Below are positions 8,700-17,911 of a DNA stretch of 64,000 bases, piece by piece. Source of the DNA: Armatimonadota bacterium (GTDB lineage Bacteria > Armatimonadota > Fimbriimonadia > Fimbriimonadales > Fimbriimonadaceae). The notes below the pieces were generated by a model. It was not told where the DNA came from, did not search any database, and saw only the letters and a program-made list of their open reading frames with translations. Position numbers and translations under genes: made by a program. Position 1 is the first letter of the stretch, and every line of letters starts with the position of its first letter. Where the stretch lies: positions 124,001-188,000 of the forward strand of contig DAIDHV010000003.1 in assembly GCA_027451905.1 (NCBI GenBank), in the 5' to 3' direction.

Positions 8700-9278
8700 T
8701 TAGTATTCAAGCGCGGAGGGATTGTCTAACCAGCGGTGCAAGGGCCTTGCATCATCCGAGTTCAAGAAATTAAGAGGATAGTCTTCTCCGTTAGCCCACC
8801 TTAGAATTTGAAAGGCAAAGACAAGGCTCGATTCGGCCCCCATAGGGGTCGGCCAACCGGTGAGTGCCTTGCTGGCGGTGGGATTTAACAGTTCCTCTTG
8901 AACCAGATTGAGAATGTGAACATCTTCGGGCAAAATCTTAAGTTCGTTCTTCCAATCACCGTCGTTGAAGTGGGAAGGGGCCTGTTGGTTTGAATTTTCA
9001 TCGCGGTTAGAATTGGCAGGCATATAGATAATGCGATCAGTGGCTTCAAGGGCAATGGCAAGATCGCTGTAGGCAGCAATGCGGTGAGTGGATTTTGCGA
9101 TGAGAAACAGGGACTTTCCGATTCGAAAACTCAGTTCTAAAAAGTCCGGATGAGGATCAAACAGCCTCACATCCAAGGGTCTTTCCCCATAATACGAGGC
9201 GAGGGCACCTAGAACTGCCGGGGCTAGCGGCATGTTTCCGCTTCCCACAACTGTAATCGAAATAGAAGTCACAACCAA
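8700..9278 (-). CDS. Rossmann-fold protein resembling the NAD domain of family-4 glycosidases
   Basis: Short protein of about 192 residues. The N-terminal half reads like the NAD-binding half of GH4 enzymes: ITVVGSGN, then PLAPAVLGAL, VRLFDPH, and AYSDLAIALEATDRIIYM. GH4 enzymes are usually over 400 residues with Cys/His metal ligands and a catalytic Tyr in the second half. Those are absent, so glycosidase activity is unlikely. The start is TTG at 9278 or GTG at 9272. The gene converges with the kinase gene, 2 bp away. Function unknown. Confidence 0.55.
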   Translation of the reverse strand: MVVTSISITVVGSGNMPLAPAVLGALASYYGERPLDVRLFDPHPDFLELSFRIGKSLFLIAKSTHRIAAYSDLAIALEATDRIIYMPANSNRDENSNQQAPSHFNDGDWKNELKILPEDVHILNLVQEELLNPTASKALTGWPTPMGAESSLVFAFQILRWANGEDYPLNFLNSDDARPLHRWLDNPSALEY

Positions 9279-9329
9279 CTCAAGCGTACTTGTTTTGGTA
9301 AGCAGCCAGAGCCTACTCAGAAAAGAAAC

Positions 9330-9938
9330 TTATAAGGAAACCGATTGAGTGGCTGATGAAGCGCCAGTGAATTGGTCGAGGTTCTTGCGAAGCTGCTGTC
9401 GACCACGGTTTAGCCAGCTCTTGATGGTTCCTATTGGCACACAAAACTTTTGTGATAACTCCTGTAAAGATGCGTCCTCAAAGTGGTGAAGAACTAAAAT
9501 CTCTTTATATTTCTTTGGCAAATGATTTAGGGCAAATTGAATTTGTGCGTTAGATGCGTATTCCAAATAAACGGGATCATTTTGACTAGGCTTGTGTAAA
9601 AACTGCTGGAAAACCTCATCGTAATGCTTAGAATCAACTCTTCGGTGCCTCAAAGCGTCGGTGCAGCAGTTTTGGCAAATTCGGAACAGCCACGGCTTGG
9701 GATTGCTGCCAATTTCAAATTGCCCGATATTTCGCAGGGCCCTAAACAAAGTTTCTTGGACCGCATCTTGGGCGTCCTCTTGGTCTCTCAGAATCCTGTT
9801 TGCAAAAACGGTTAGGCTTGGCCTATATGTCTGTACAAAAGCCTCCAAATCGCAGGGGCCAGCATCGGATATGGCTTGAGAATATTTGTGAGCTTGTCTA
9901 AACTGCTTTAATCTTGCTTCAAATTCTTGAGCATTCAT
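9330..9938 (-). CDS. ECF-type RNA polymerase sigma factor
   Basis: Sigma-70 family member with only regions 2 and 4. Region 2 is the DLEAFVQTYRP...DAQDAVQETLFRA stretch. Region 4 is ALNHLPKKYKEILVLHHFE, followed by the GTIKSWLNRGRQQL helix-turn-helix. ATG at 9938 has GGAG upstream; ATG at 9962 would add 8 residues. No anti-sigma gene (zinc-finger or single-TM partner) is adjacent on either side, so its control is not visible here. Confidence 0.9.
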   Translation of the reverse strand: MNAQEFEARLKQFRQAHKYSQAISDAGPCDLEAFVQTYRPSLTVFANRILRDQEDAQDAVQETLFRALRNIGQFEIGSNPKPWLFRICQNCCTDALRHRRVDSKHYDEVFQQFLHKPSQNDPVYLEYASNAQIQFALNHLPKKYKEILVLHHFEDASLQELSQKFCVPIGTIKSWLNRGRQQLRKNLDQFTGASSATQSVSL

Positions 9939-10030
9939 TGACTTGGTTCTCCCAGTCTCCATGTTATTGTAAGCGATTTTTGCTGATTTAGGACATTAAT
10001 TTCTGTTCAGTTTTCGATAAAATGGGAAGT

Positions 10031-10369
10031 ATGAAGATGATTACTGCCTATCTGAGGGCCAATAAACTGGATGAAGTGAAGGCGGCTCTGGAGAATATTG
10101 GTGTGACTGGTATGAGCTGCGAGCCAGTGAAAGGGTATGGAAGGCAGATGGGCCGCACCGATAAGTATCGAGGCAGCACCTATGCCGTGAACCTACTGCC
10201 CAAGATAAAGCTGGAGATTGGGGTCAAAGATGATGAACTAGACGAAGCCCTTGATGTCATATGCGCCGTTTGCAGATCTGGCGAAATTGGTGACGGCAAA
10301 ATTTTTGTCACAGAGATTTTGGACGCGGTTAGAGTGCGGACCGGCGAGAGAGGAGACGCCGCATTATAG
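10031..10369 (+). CDS. P-II nitrogen regulatory protein
   Basis: Small trimeric signal protein that binds ATP/ADP and 2-oxoglutarate and controls nitrogen-related targets. Choosing the second ATG (10031, MKMITAY) gives 112 residues, the canonical family length. The T-loop segment RGSTYAVNLLPK keeps the Tyr that is uridylylated in enterobacteria. The C-terminal signature (SGEIGDGKIFV, VRTGERGDAAL) is complete. There is no amtB, glnA or uridylyltransferase gene beside it, so GlnB versus GlnK cannot be decided. Confidence 0.93.
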   Translation: MKMITAYLRANKLDEVKAALENIGVTGMSCEPVKGYGRQMGRTDKYRGSTYAVNLLPKIKLEIGVKDDELDEALDVICAVCRSGEIGDGKIFVTEILDAVRVRTGERGDAAL

Positions 10370-10397
10370 TGGTATCGAGTAGAGTTTAACTCAATTC

Positions 10398-10892
10398 ATG
10401 TCTGATTCAACTTCCAAGAAGCCTTGGAAAAACTTCTCCATGTGGCGAGGCAGGCTGCCTCATTGGCGGGCAGATGAAGTGACCTACTACCTGACCTTTC
10501 GCCATCGAAGAGCCTTAACCGACGAAGAGCGAACCGTCCTGTACAACCAAATCCTTCGGCTTGATGGGCGGGATTTAAGCATAGAGTCTTTGTGCGTACT
10601 TGCCGAGGATACAGAGCTGCTTGTGAAGCAGCCAAGCCAACAGAAAAGCAAAAGGGCAGATCTTAGTAAAATTGTGGAAAAAGCGAAAGCTCAAGCCGGA
10701 AAAAGAATCATATCTAAAACTTTAGAGCGCTTTCCTCCCTTTTATGAAGAAAGCTATGACCGAATTGTAAGGGATCAGGCTGAATTTGAAGAGAAATTGG
10801 AAGCGATCATGACCTCACCAGAAAGAGTAGGTTTATCCCAAGATGCTTCTCAATATCACTGCTTGTATATTTCTACAAGCGCAACCCTCTAA
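10398..10892 (+). CDS. RAYT/IS200-type transposase-fold protein lacking catalytic residues
   Basis: 164 residues aligning by eye with REP-associated tyrosine transposases: MWRGRLPHW, VTYYLTFRHRRAL, ESLCVLAEDTELLV, FYEESYDRIVRD and AIMTSPERVGL. The usual HUH motif (typically NHVHLL) is here EDTELL, with both His lost. The Tyr of the usual YIxxNP segment is Ala (AIMTSP). The frame is intact and its stop overlaps the next start (TAATG), so it looks like a maintained, non-mobilising derivative. No terminal hairpins or REP repeats were seen nearby. Role unknown. Confidence 0.7.
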   Translation: MSDSTSKKPWKNFSMWRGRLPHWRADEVTYYLTFRHRRALTDEERTVLYNQILRLDGRDLSIESLCVLAEDTELLVKQPSQQKSKRADLSKIVEKAKAQAGKRIISKTLERFPPFYEESYDRIVRDQAEFEEKLEAIMTSPERVGLSQDASQYHCLYISTSATL

Positions 10893-12076
10893 TGGGACTG
10901 TCTGGGATTGGCCCTCCGCTGTTTCCCGCCGGATTTGATGAGGCATTAGACCAGGTTGAAAAGCTAAACATCTCAAAATCGTTCCCGAATTTGTCGGCGC
11001 AGTTTGGGTTTGAATTAGCAAGCCTTATTGTGGCTCAACCAGAGCTTAGAAAAAAGGCGCTAAGCAAGTTTGAGAATCCAAATAGGATGCTGTTTGTTGC
11101 AGAAGCCTTAGAGCAGGCTTCAAGTGCAGAAATAGCCGATTTCCACGCTTCCCATTTTCCATTCGGCACTTTGGTGATTGATGGTACAGGTGGCGTCGGC
11201 GGAGACTCATTGAGCCTAGCAAAAGCCCATCAACTGGTGAGCTTTGAAGTTGATCTTTTAAGAAGCCAGTGCCTAAAATGGAACCTTATGGCTCTCCAAT
11301 TGGAAGGAACCGTTTTAACAGGTTCAGTGCTTGACGACCTAGGAAAGGGAACTCTTGCTGATTTCTCTAGTACCCTCAGCACCGATTATGCCTGGTTTGA
11401 CCCAAGCCGAAGAGCCAATAAGAAGAGGGTGAAAAGGTTAGATGAATATGAACCGAACCCTTTTGCGATCCGCAGCAAATTCTCCGACTCAAAACTGGTG
11501 GGGATCAAGCTCAGCCCCATGGATCGAGATGAAGAGCTATTGGCGCTGGGAGATCGAGTGGAATTTATCTCGTTTCGAGGTCAGTGCCTTGAAGCCTGCT
11601 GCTGGTTTGGATCGGATTTGGATAACCTTGGCATTGCCAGTGGCGTCTGGGCAGTGCAAATTGAGTCCGGCGAAGCTATCAAAGGCAATTCTGCCCAGAT
11701 CCTAAGAGAGGAAGACGCTGCTGGTGAGGTGATCTATGAGGCCGATCCGGCCCTCATTCGTGCCCATGGTTTATACCACTTTGAGCTTCCAAACCTTGGC
11801 AATCGTCCTGGGTACCTCACCGGAAGTCAAGTCTTGGCTACTCGGTGGCTGAAGGGGTTTGAAGTCCTTGATGATGACAACTTTGACCTAAAAAGGCTGC
11901 GGAAAACGCTGCAGAATCAAAGCCGGACGGTCACGGCGATCAAAAGCAAGGCCCATTCCTTTCGGCCCGAAGAGCTGTGGAAGCAAGTCCGCATAGAAGG
12001 TGATCAACCGGTGACCCTATTATTCTACGAAGTAGGAAAGCGAGTAAGAGTTGCAACCTGCAGGCCCCTTCTTTAG
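10892..12076 (+). CDS. Class I SAM-dependent methyltransferase with C-terminal THUMP-like domain
   Basis: Predicted RNA- or nucleotide-acting methyltransferase of 394 residues. An N-terminal helical part (1-85) precedes a Rossmann methyltransferase core with motif I VIDGTGGVGGDSLSLA (about 92-107) and a WFDPSRR motif (about 167) where DPPRR is common. A THUMP-like domain occupies roughly 325-394. THUMP-like domains suggest RNA binding. Translation is probably coupled to the upstream transposase-fold gene. The substrate is not known. Confidence 0.82.
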   Translation: MGLSGIGPPLFPAGFDEALDQVEKLNISKSFPNLSAQFGFELASLIVAQPELRKKALSKFENPNRMLFVAEALEQASSAEIADFHASHFPFGTLVIDGTGGVGGDSLSLAKAHQLVSFEVDLLRSQCLKWNLMALQLEGTVLTGSVLDDLGKGTLADFSSTLSTDYAWFDPSRRANKKRVKRLDEYEPNPFAIRSKFSDSKLVGIKLSPMDRDEELLALGDRVEFISFRGQCLEACCWFGSDLDNLGIASGVWAVQIESGEAIKGNSAQILREEDAAGEVIYEADPALIRAHGLYHFELPNLGNRPGYLTGSQVLATRWLKGFEVLDDDNFDLKRLRKTLQNQSRTVTAIKSKAHSFRPEELWKQVRIEGDQPVTLLFYEVGKRVRVATCRPLL

Positions 12077-12123
12077 GAAATCACACCGCAGCGAGCCACT
12101 TTTTTGCGGATAGGACCTAGGTC

Positions 12124-12204
12124 TTGACCAAATTGGAACCGATCATGTAAACTAGACGTTAATCCTAACATGAGTCTATGAAGCTCAAGTTAATTTGAGT
12201 CTAT
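12124..12204 (+). promoter_or_regulatory. dnaK promoter and leader with direct repeats
   Basis: A sigma-70-like promoter, TTGACC (12124-12129) - 18 bp - TAAACT (12148-12153), lies about 70 bp before dnaK. Downstream, in the expected leader, TGAGTCTAT occurs twice (12171-12179 and 12196-12204), and CTCAA...TTGAG (12184-12199) forms a small inverted repeat. No CIRCE element is present, so HrcA control is not supported. Confidence 0.5.
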
Positions 12205-12224
12205 AAGACTAAGGTAGATTAGAA

Positions 12225-14129
12225 ATGGGAAAAACAGTAGGAATTGATCTAGGAACCACCAATTCGGTTGTGGCCGTGATGGAGGGTGGTGAACCGGTCG
12301 TTATTACATCGTCAGAAGGGTCTCGAACTGTACCGAGTGTGGTTGCATTTAAGTCCAATGGAGAGCGATTAGTTGGTGTCACCGCAAAGCGGCAGGGAGT
12401 TGTCAATGCGGATAATACAATTTATTCGATCAAGAGATTCATGGGCCATAAGATGGCAGAAGTGAAAGAAGAGCTTTCAAGAATCTCTTATAAGGTGAAG
12501 GAAGGCAAAAACGGCAGCCTCGTCGCTCATGTGCCCGCATTAGACAAAGATTTGACTCCGGAAGAAGTCAGCGCAATGATTCTGCAAAAACTAAAAGCAG
12601 ATGCAGAAGCCTATCTGGGAGAAACAGTTGATCAGGCGGTGATTACGGTTCCTGCTTACTTCAACGACAGCCAAAGAACGGCAACAAAAAACGCAGGTGA
12701 AATTGCAGGCCTCAAGGTTTTAAGGATTATCAACGAACCAACCGCCGCCTCTTTGGCCTACGGTTTAGACAAAAAGGAAAATGAGACAATCTTAGTTTTT
12801 GATCTTGGAGGCGGAACGTTTGATGTGTCGGTCCTTGATGTTGGCGATGGCGTGTTTGAAGTCAAGAGCACATCAGGTGACAGTCACCTTGGCGGAGACG
12901 ACTTCGACATTAAGATCGTGGATTGGCTTGCTTCTGAGTTTAAGAAAGACCAAGGTGTAGACCTGATGAAAGACAAGGCTGCCGTTCAAAGGCTTCGTGA
13001 AGCGGCTGAAAGGGCAAAAATTGAGCTCAGTAACCAAATGTCTAGCCAAATCAATCTCCCCTACATTACTGCGGTTGACAACGAGCCCAAGCACTTGGAC
13101 TACACGTTAACGAGAGCAAAATTCGAAGATCTTACTAAGGACTTGATGAAGCGGATTGAAGAACCCTTCCATCGCGCTTTGGAAGATGCCAAGCTGAAGT
13201 CTTCTGAATTGAATGAGATCATCTTGGTTGGCGGTTCCACAAGAATGCCCCAGGTGCAGGAACTGGTTAAAAAGCTGACCGGAAAAGAGCCAAACCGTTC
13301 GGTCAATCCCGATGAAGTTGTTGCGGTTGGTGCTGCCATCCAAGCGGGAATTCTAGGAGGGGAAGTCAAGAATATTGTTCTTCTTGATGTGACACCTCTG
13401 TCCTTAGGAGTTGAAACTCAGGGCGGGATTTTTGACAAGCTCATTGAGAGAAACACAACCATTCCGACCAAGAAATCAAGGATCTACACAACTGCAGTTG
13501 ATAACCAGCCAGAGGTTGAGATTCATATTTTGCAAGGTGAAAGACCGATGGCAAAGGATAACAAATCTCTAGGAAGATTCCATCTTGCCGGTATTCCACC
13601 TGCGCCGGCCCGAATCCCTCAGATCGAGGTCACGTTCGACATTGACGCCAACGGCATTCTTAATGTCAGTGCTCAAGAAAAGGGAACCGGAAAGCGGCAA
13701 AGCATCACGATTAGTGGTTCTGGCAACCTGAATAAGGAAGAGATCGAAAGGATGGTCCGCGAGGCAGAGATGAATGCCGAGCAAGATCGCTTAACTCAAG
13801 ACTTGATTGAAAAGAGGAACGATGCGGAAAGGCTTATCAACATGACCGAATCCACAATGCGAGACCTTGGCGAGGATGTCACCGAGCGCGAGAGGCAGAG
13901 CGTGGAAGAGAAAATCGTTGACCTGCGAAAAGTCATTCAAGAGGAAGATTTGGATGCGATTGAAGCTGCCAAGAAGGCCCTGGAAGCAGAAATCCACCCC
14001 ATTTCCGATCGGCTGTATCAAAAGCAGGCGGCCGGAGAAGCTCCTCAGGCTGAACATGTTGGAGTTGGCGCCGAAGAGCATCCGGGCGGGTATCAAGACG
14101 AAGTCATTGATGCTGACGTCAAAGAGTAA
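12225..14129 (+). CDS. dnaK: Chaperone DnaK (Hsp70)
   Basis: ATP-dependent cytosolic chaperone, 634 residues, close to the usual bacterial length. The nucleotide-binding domain (1-385) begins [13 protein letters not shown] and contains [21 protein letters not shown] and [10 protein letters not shown]. The substrate-binding domain contains DVTPLSLG and the lid follows. The C-terminus ends in an EVIDADVKE tail typical of DnaK. grpE and dnaJ are not adjacent. A terminator follows directly. Confidence 0.98.
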   Translation: MGKTVGIDLGTTNSVVAVMEGGEPVVITSSEGSRTVPSVVAFKSNGERLVGVTAKRQGVVNADNTIYSIKRFMGHKMAEVKEELSRISYKVKEGKNGSLVAHVPALDKDLTPEEVSAMILQKLKADAEAYLGETVDQAVITVPAYFNDSQRTATKNAGEIAGLKVLRIINEPTAASLAYGLDKKENETILVFDLGGGTFDVSVLDVGDGVFEVKSTSGDSHLGGDDFDIKIVDWLASEFKKDQGVDLMKDKAAVQRLREAAERAKIELSNQMSSQINLPYITAVDNEPKHLDYTLTRAKFEDLTKDLMKRIEEPFHRALEDAKLKSSELNEIILVGGSTRMPQVQELVKKLTGKEPNRSVNPDEVVAVGAAIQAGILGGEVKNIVLLDVTPLSLGVETQGGIFDKLIERNTTIPTKKSRIYTTAVDNQPEVEIHILQGERPMAKDNKSLGRFHLAGIPPAPARIPQIEVTFDIDANGILNVSAQEKGTGKRQSITISGSGNLNKEEIERMVREAEMNAEQDRLTQDLIEKRNDAERLINMTESTMRDLGEDVTERERQSVEEKIVDLRKVIQEEDLDAIEAAKKALEAEIHPISDRLYQKQAAGEAPQAEHVGVGAEEHPGGYQDEVIDADVKE

Positions 14130-14155
14130 CCAAAAGAGTTTGCTCTTGATTTGTG

Positions 14156-14190
14156 AAGCCGACAGCATCGCTGTCGGCTTTGCTTTTTTT
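14156..14190 (+). terminator. Intrinsic terminator after dnaK
   Basis: An 11-bp stem (AAGCCGACAGC / GCTGTCGGCTT) with a 3-nt loop, followed by TGCTTTTTTT. Confidence 0.92.
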
Positions 14191-14214
14191 GGGGTACCCA
14201 AAAAATCTGACGCG

Positions 14215-14595
14215 CTAATCAGCTGTTGTCTCGGTTCTCGGAGCGAAGAAGAGGACAGCAAAACCGGCAAGAAAGCAGATGCCTCCTAAGGGTGTAATCG
14301 CCCCAAACCAATCTTTTTGGAAAATGGCGAGTAAGTAGAGACTGCCAGAAAAAATAATAGAACCGTAAAAGAAAAAGTTCACGCAAAGATTTGTTCTCTT
14401 TGGGTTCAGCTGGGGGGCGAGAGCCGCAATTGCAAGGATGACCAATGTTGCGTAAAACTGATAGCGAACTCCAATTTCATAAATAGCCATGTAGTGGCTC
14501 TCAATTCTCGATTCCAAGGCGTGCTTGCCAAAGGCGCCAATGGCAACTGCAAAGAAGCCAAGTAAGGCGCCGAGCTTAACCGGATTTGATTTCAT
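14215..14595 (-). CDS. DUF423 family membrane protein
   Basis: 126-residue inner-membrane protein with four predicted helices. The family signature GAFGKHAL is at about 21-28, followed by the TM segments around FYATLVILAIAAL, FFYGSIIFSGSLYL and LGGICFLAGFAVLFF. The biochemical role of the family is unknown. It converges with dnaK across the terminator. Confidence 0.9.
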   Translation of the reverse strand: MKSNPVKLGALLGFFAVAIGAFGKHALESRIESHYMAIYEIGVRYQFYATLVILAIAALAPQLNPKRTNLCVNFFFYGSIIFSGSLYLLAIFQKDWFGAITPLGGICFLAGFAVLFFAPRTETTAD

Positions 14596-14693
14596 ACCTT
14601 AAGCTTGTCACACCCTGGCAAGAGTTGCCGAATCTTGCCTGCCCACATAAGCCCTCTTGTCCTTCTCCAACGGCTTTGGAAGGATTTTGTGGG

Positions 14694-15947
14694 TTAATAG
14701 TAGGCAAAAAGTGGAGCGTTGGGGTTTGATTTGACAAAGTGGAATCCCATTCTTCTCATTCCCTTTTGAACAATGGGGTCTTCTGACGAAAGCTTGTGGA
14801 TCAAGCCGTCGTTCCAGCCATCAATCCCCACCAGCATCATTCCTAAATCAATGCCAATGACGTCGGGTCCATTCCAGTCCTTGGTTGGGTTTATTCCGTT
14901 GCTAAAGCCATATCTGCCCAAGGCATCAGCATGGTTCTTCAAGAGGCTCCTCATGATTTCCATTGACTGGGTTGGAGTGTAAGGGAGGGCAGCGATGGCA
15001 CTGGTAGGGGTTATTGTTCCGTCGTCTGGTCCCTGAGGGGCACCATCAGCGCTATATCCGGTGGGAGTATCACAAGCAGACAGACCCCAAAAGTTTGGAC
15101 CGTAGTCCTTAAAGTGATTTGGATTCTGGATGCAATAAGCACGATTGATCAGGGCTGCGTTTCTTGTATTCAGCCAATAGTCCATTCCAACTTCATCGCG
15201 CTTGTTTTTGAGGTCATAGAAACCCTGAGACATTTCGTGCATAAACAAGGGACCGCCAGCAACTGCCTTGATGCCGTCAAAATTGATAACGGGACGTCGC
15301 ACAAGCTTCCAGCAAGATGCAGGAAGTTTAGAATCAAATCCATAGCCCTGGATGTAAAGCATCGTCAGTTCGCAGTAGGAATCCCACCGAGCTGGGATCC
15401 ACCCTTTTTCGGGAATATAGCCCATGTCTAAGGATGTAGAGTTGGGCATTGTACCGCCGCTGGTCAGCATCCATTGCCAGTCAATTTGGTCTTCGATTTT
15501 CTTTGCAAAGGAGTGAACGGCTGGATCGTGCCAATACCGATCGGCAACCATGACCCCTGCAAGCAGAATAGAGGTGTCGATCGAGGAGACTTCGCAGTTC
15601 CATGCTCGTTTTCCGGTTTTCCAATCCACAAAATGGTAAAACCATCCATGGTCCCGGGGATACGTTGTTAGCAGGTGGCTGAGGGTTAGTCTTGTTCTGG
15701 AAAGCGCGGCGTGCCGGTTCAGCCAGTGGTGATGGGTGCCAATCACATAAGCACTCAGCGCAAACCCGATGGATGCGCACGATGCCACGGGGTGATCGTC
15801 ACCGCTTTTAAAATTTGTGGCTCGGTCTTTAGTAAATCCGGTTATTGGGTTCGATTGATGCCAAAAGAACGAAACCGCCCTTTGCGAGAGCATCATGGCC
15901 TCCTTATGGGCCAGTTGCGATGAATTGAGGTTTGGAATGATCGCCAT
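14694..15947 (-). CDS. Glucoamylase-family (GH144-type) glycoside hydrolase
   Basis: 417-residue (alpha/alpha)6-barrel protein of the glycoamylase family. Characterised GH144 members are endo-beta-1,2-glucanases. Seen features are LSQRAVSFFW at the N-terminus, GWFYHFVDW, EVSSIDTSILLAG, the GLSACDTPTGYSADGAP segment, and GIDLGMMLVGI. No signal peptide is evident, so it may act in the cytoplasm on imported oligosaccharides. It is the third gene of an operon after a LacI regulator and a prepilin-like gene, which suggests sugar-induced expression. The exact substrate is inferred only at family level. Confidence 0.78.
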   Translation of the reverse strand: MAIIPNLNSSQLAHKEAMMLSQRAVSFFWHQSNPITGFTKDRATNFKSGDDHPVASCASIGFALSAYVIGTHHHWLNRHAALSRTRLTLSHLLTTYPRDHGWFYHFVDWKTGKRAWNCEVSSIDTSILLAGVMVADRYWHDPAVHSFAKKIEDQIDWQWMLTSGGTMPNSTSLDMGYIPEKGWIPARWDSYCELTMLYIQGYGFDSKLPASCWKLVRRPVINFDGIKAVAGGPLFMHEMSQGFYDLKNKRDEVGMDYWLNTRNAALINRAYCIQNPNHFKDYGPNFWGLSACDTPTGYSADGAPQGPDDGTITPTSAIAALPYTPTQSMEIMRSLLKNHADALGRYGFSNGINPTKDWNGPDVIGIDLGMMLVGIDGWNDGLIHKLSSEDPIVQKGMRRMGFHFVKSNPNAPLFAYY

Positions 15948-16013
15948 AAAATTGGGCTGAGAGCCAATAAAGAAGGGAGCCTTCCGGCGCCCTCTGTTCG
16001 CATTTCCCTTCGG

Positions 16014-16808
16014 TTAGAACGGAAGTGTAGAGCAGAAAGTATTGATCCAGGTGATATCGGCTGGCCCGGTTCCCATCTGCCAGTTGGAGTACTCACCATT
16101 GGTGATTCCAGCCGGATCATATTGCCACTGATTCAGCGAACCAGGAGCTCCGCATGAGGCTCTCATTGGCTCAAACTTGGCATGGCCATCAACAAAATCC
16201 ACCGTGAAACCATGGTCATCGCGGTGACCACCACCCCAGTTGGAGTAGGCCCAGCCATTTGTTCCGGCAACGATGTAGGACATCCAAGGACCGTAGTCGG
16301 CATAAACGTCTTTATCCTCAGCAAGCAGCAAGGAGTTGGCGGGCTGGTCTACCATGCTTTCGTTGTATGGGGACTGGTCTTGCCATGCGTGAGTAATGAA
16401 GAACGGCCTATAGTAGAAGTAACCTCGGCTAAAGATTGGCGAAGCCATCACTACGCCGCCTGCCACGCAGTTTGGGTCTCCTTCGCAGTCAGGAAGACTG
16501 GCAGCGGGGTTGGTTAGATCTCTCATCATCTGAGAATTCTTCATATAGGGGTAGATACTGTGCTTATAGTTGGCGTTTTGGTTGATTCCATCAAGACTGT
16601 ATCGAGTTCTGGGGAAGTTATCATCTGTGTCCGCAATGTACATCTGCTGGGCTAAACCAGCTTGATCCAAATTGCTGAGGGTCACTGCCATTTTGGCGGA
16701 CTCTTTTGCTTGAGCAAAAACAGGGAAAAGTATGGCGGCGAGGATGGCTATGATCGCGATTACGACGAGAAGTTCAATGAGCGTAAATGCTGAACGGCTT
16801 TGTTTCAT
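16014..16808 (-). CDS. Prepilin-like secreted protein (type IV/II pseudopilin N-terminus)
   Basis: 264 residues. It starts with a short leader and the prepilin peptidase site followed by [22 protein letters not shown], the hydrophobic helix of type IV pilins and pseudopilins. The long C-terminal domain ends with the HRDDHGF...DFVDGHAKF (H-x-DG) motif common in the large DUF1559-like families of Planctomycetes and Armatimonadetes. The start overlaps the LacI gene stop (ATGA), so the two are coupled. It may be a surface-exposed binding protein for the sugar handled by the operon (inference). Confidence 0.88.
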   Translation of the reverse strand: MKQSRSAFTLIELLVVIAIIAILAAILFPVFAQAKESAKMAVTLSNLDQAGLAQQMYIADTDDNFPRTRYSLDGINQNANYKHSIYPYMKNSQMMRDLTNPAASLPDCEGDPNCVAGGVVMASPIFSRGYFYYRPFFITHAWQDQSPYNESMVDQPANSLLLAEDKDVYADYGPWMSYIVAGTNGWAYSNWGGGHRDDHGFTVDFVDGHAKFEPMRASCGAPGSLNQWQYDPAGITNGEYSNWQMGTGPADITWINTFCSTLPF

Positions 16809-17878
16809 AAGATTGTATGCTGATTGCTGGTGGACATGGCCCTAGCTGGTGCAGTTGATGCACGCAGATCTAAAGTGGGCGAAAAGACGAGGTGCTTATC
16901 AGAAATTTCTTCTTTCTTAATAAGCTTTGCTAAAAGTAAAACTGCGGCCTGACCTATCTCAAAGATGGGTTGGCGGATGCTTGTTAGTGCGGGGATGACA
17001 TTGTCGCACCGGTCGGTTGAATCAAATCCAACGATGGAGAGTTCATCGGGGATTTTGAGTCCTAATTCGCTTGCAATTCTCATGCAGCCAAAGGCAACAT
17101 CATCAGACCAAACAAAGAGCCCGGTTGGTCTGTGGCTACTTGCCAAATATTCATAAAGTTCTTGATAGCTTTGGCTTGGGTCTACAATTCTGATGAACTG
17201 TTCGGGCAGAATATCTATCCCCGCAAGCATGGCTTCTTCCAGAAATCCTGCTTGTCTTTGTGAACTGCTAACGGAACGGTCTGATCCCACAACCATGCTC
17301 AGCCGTTTGTGACCAAGAGATATGAGGTGACGGGCTGCAATTTTGCCGCCTTCAAAATTATCGGTGTCTACCCAACAGACGGACTTATCGGGGTGTCGAG
17401 AGAAAAAGAGGACGGTAGGAATGGAGGCGTTGAGAATGGATTCCAGTAGGGGATCACCGTGGTCTCTCAGAGCAAGAACGCCATCAACTCTGCCGTCAAG
17501 CAATTCTCCAGCCGATTCTGGTTGGCTGGATTCAAGGGTAGAGTGACTGCCACGAGTATGCATAAGCAGATCAAGGTCTGCTTCAACAACCCCTCTTGTA
17601 ATGCCGTGCATCGCCTCGCTTAAAAAGCTGGACCAAGCGGAAAAGTACTGGGCCTTTTGCAAGGCAACCGCAATCGTATCTGTTCGTTTAGTTGCCAGCA
17701 TTTTGGCAATGCGGTTGGGGGTGTAGCCAAGCTCTTTGGCGGTTGCAAGAACCTTTTGCTCGGTGTCTTTGCTAATTCGGGCTTCAACGGAGCGGCCGTT
17801 CAAGACGTAGCTAACCGTGACTTTACTTACGCCGGCTTGTTTAGCGACATCTTGGATTGTGGATCGTTTTCGCGCCAT
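16805..17878 (-). CDS. LacI-family transcriptional regulator
   Basis: 357-residue repressor. The N-terminal helix-turn-helix and hinge are clear ([22 protein letters not shown], then [15 protein letters not shown]). The periplasmic-binding-protein-like effector domain follows (about 60-340). ATG at 17878 is supported by AAGGAGAGG 9 bp upstream, so longer ORF starts to 18016 are wrong. The gene's own promoter carries a LacI-type palindrome at its predicted transcription start, indicating autoregulation. It heads the operon with the prepilin-like and GH144-type genes. The effector sugar is unknown. Confidence 0.93.
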   Translation of the reverse strand: MARKRSTIQDVAKQAGVSKVTVSYVLNGRSVEARISKDTEQKVLATAKELGYTPNRIAKMLATKRTDTIAVALQKAQYFSAWSSFLSEAMHGITRGVVEADLDLLMHTRGSHSTLESSQPESAGELLDGRVDGVLALRDHGDPLLESILNASIPTVLFFSRHPDKSVCWVDTDNFEGGKIAARHLISLGHKRLSMVVGSDRSVSSSQRQAGFLEEAMLAGIDILPEQFIRIVDPSQSYQELYEYLASSHRPTGLFVWSDDVAFGCMRIASELGLKIPDELSIVGFDSTDRCDNVIPALTSIRQPIFEIGQAAVLLLAKLIKKEEISDKHLVFSPTLDLRASTAPARAMSTSNQHTIL

Positions 17879-17911
17879 TGCTTGACCTCTCCTTGTTTTC
17901 TTTTCCGACGG

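Noticed and set aside
12077-12224. Search for a CIRCE element upstream of dnaK
   Set aside because: No TTAGCACTC-N9-GAGTGCTAA-like inverted repeat is present.
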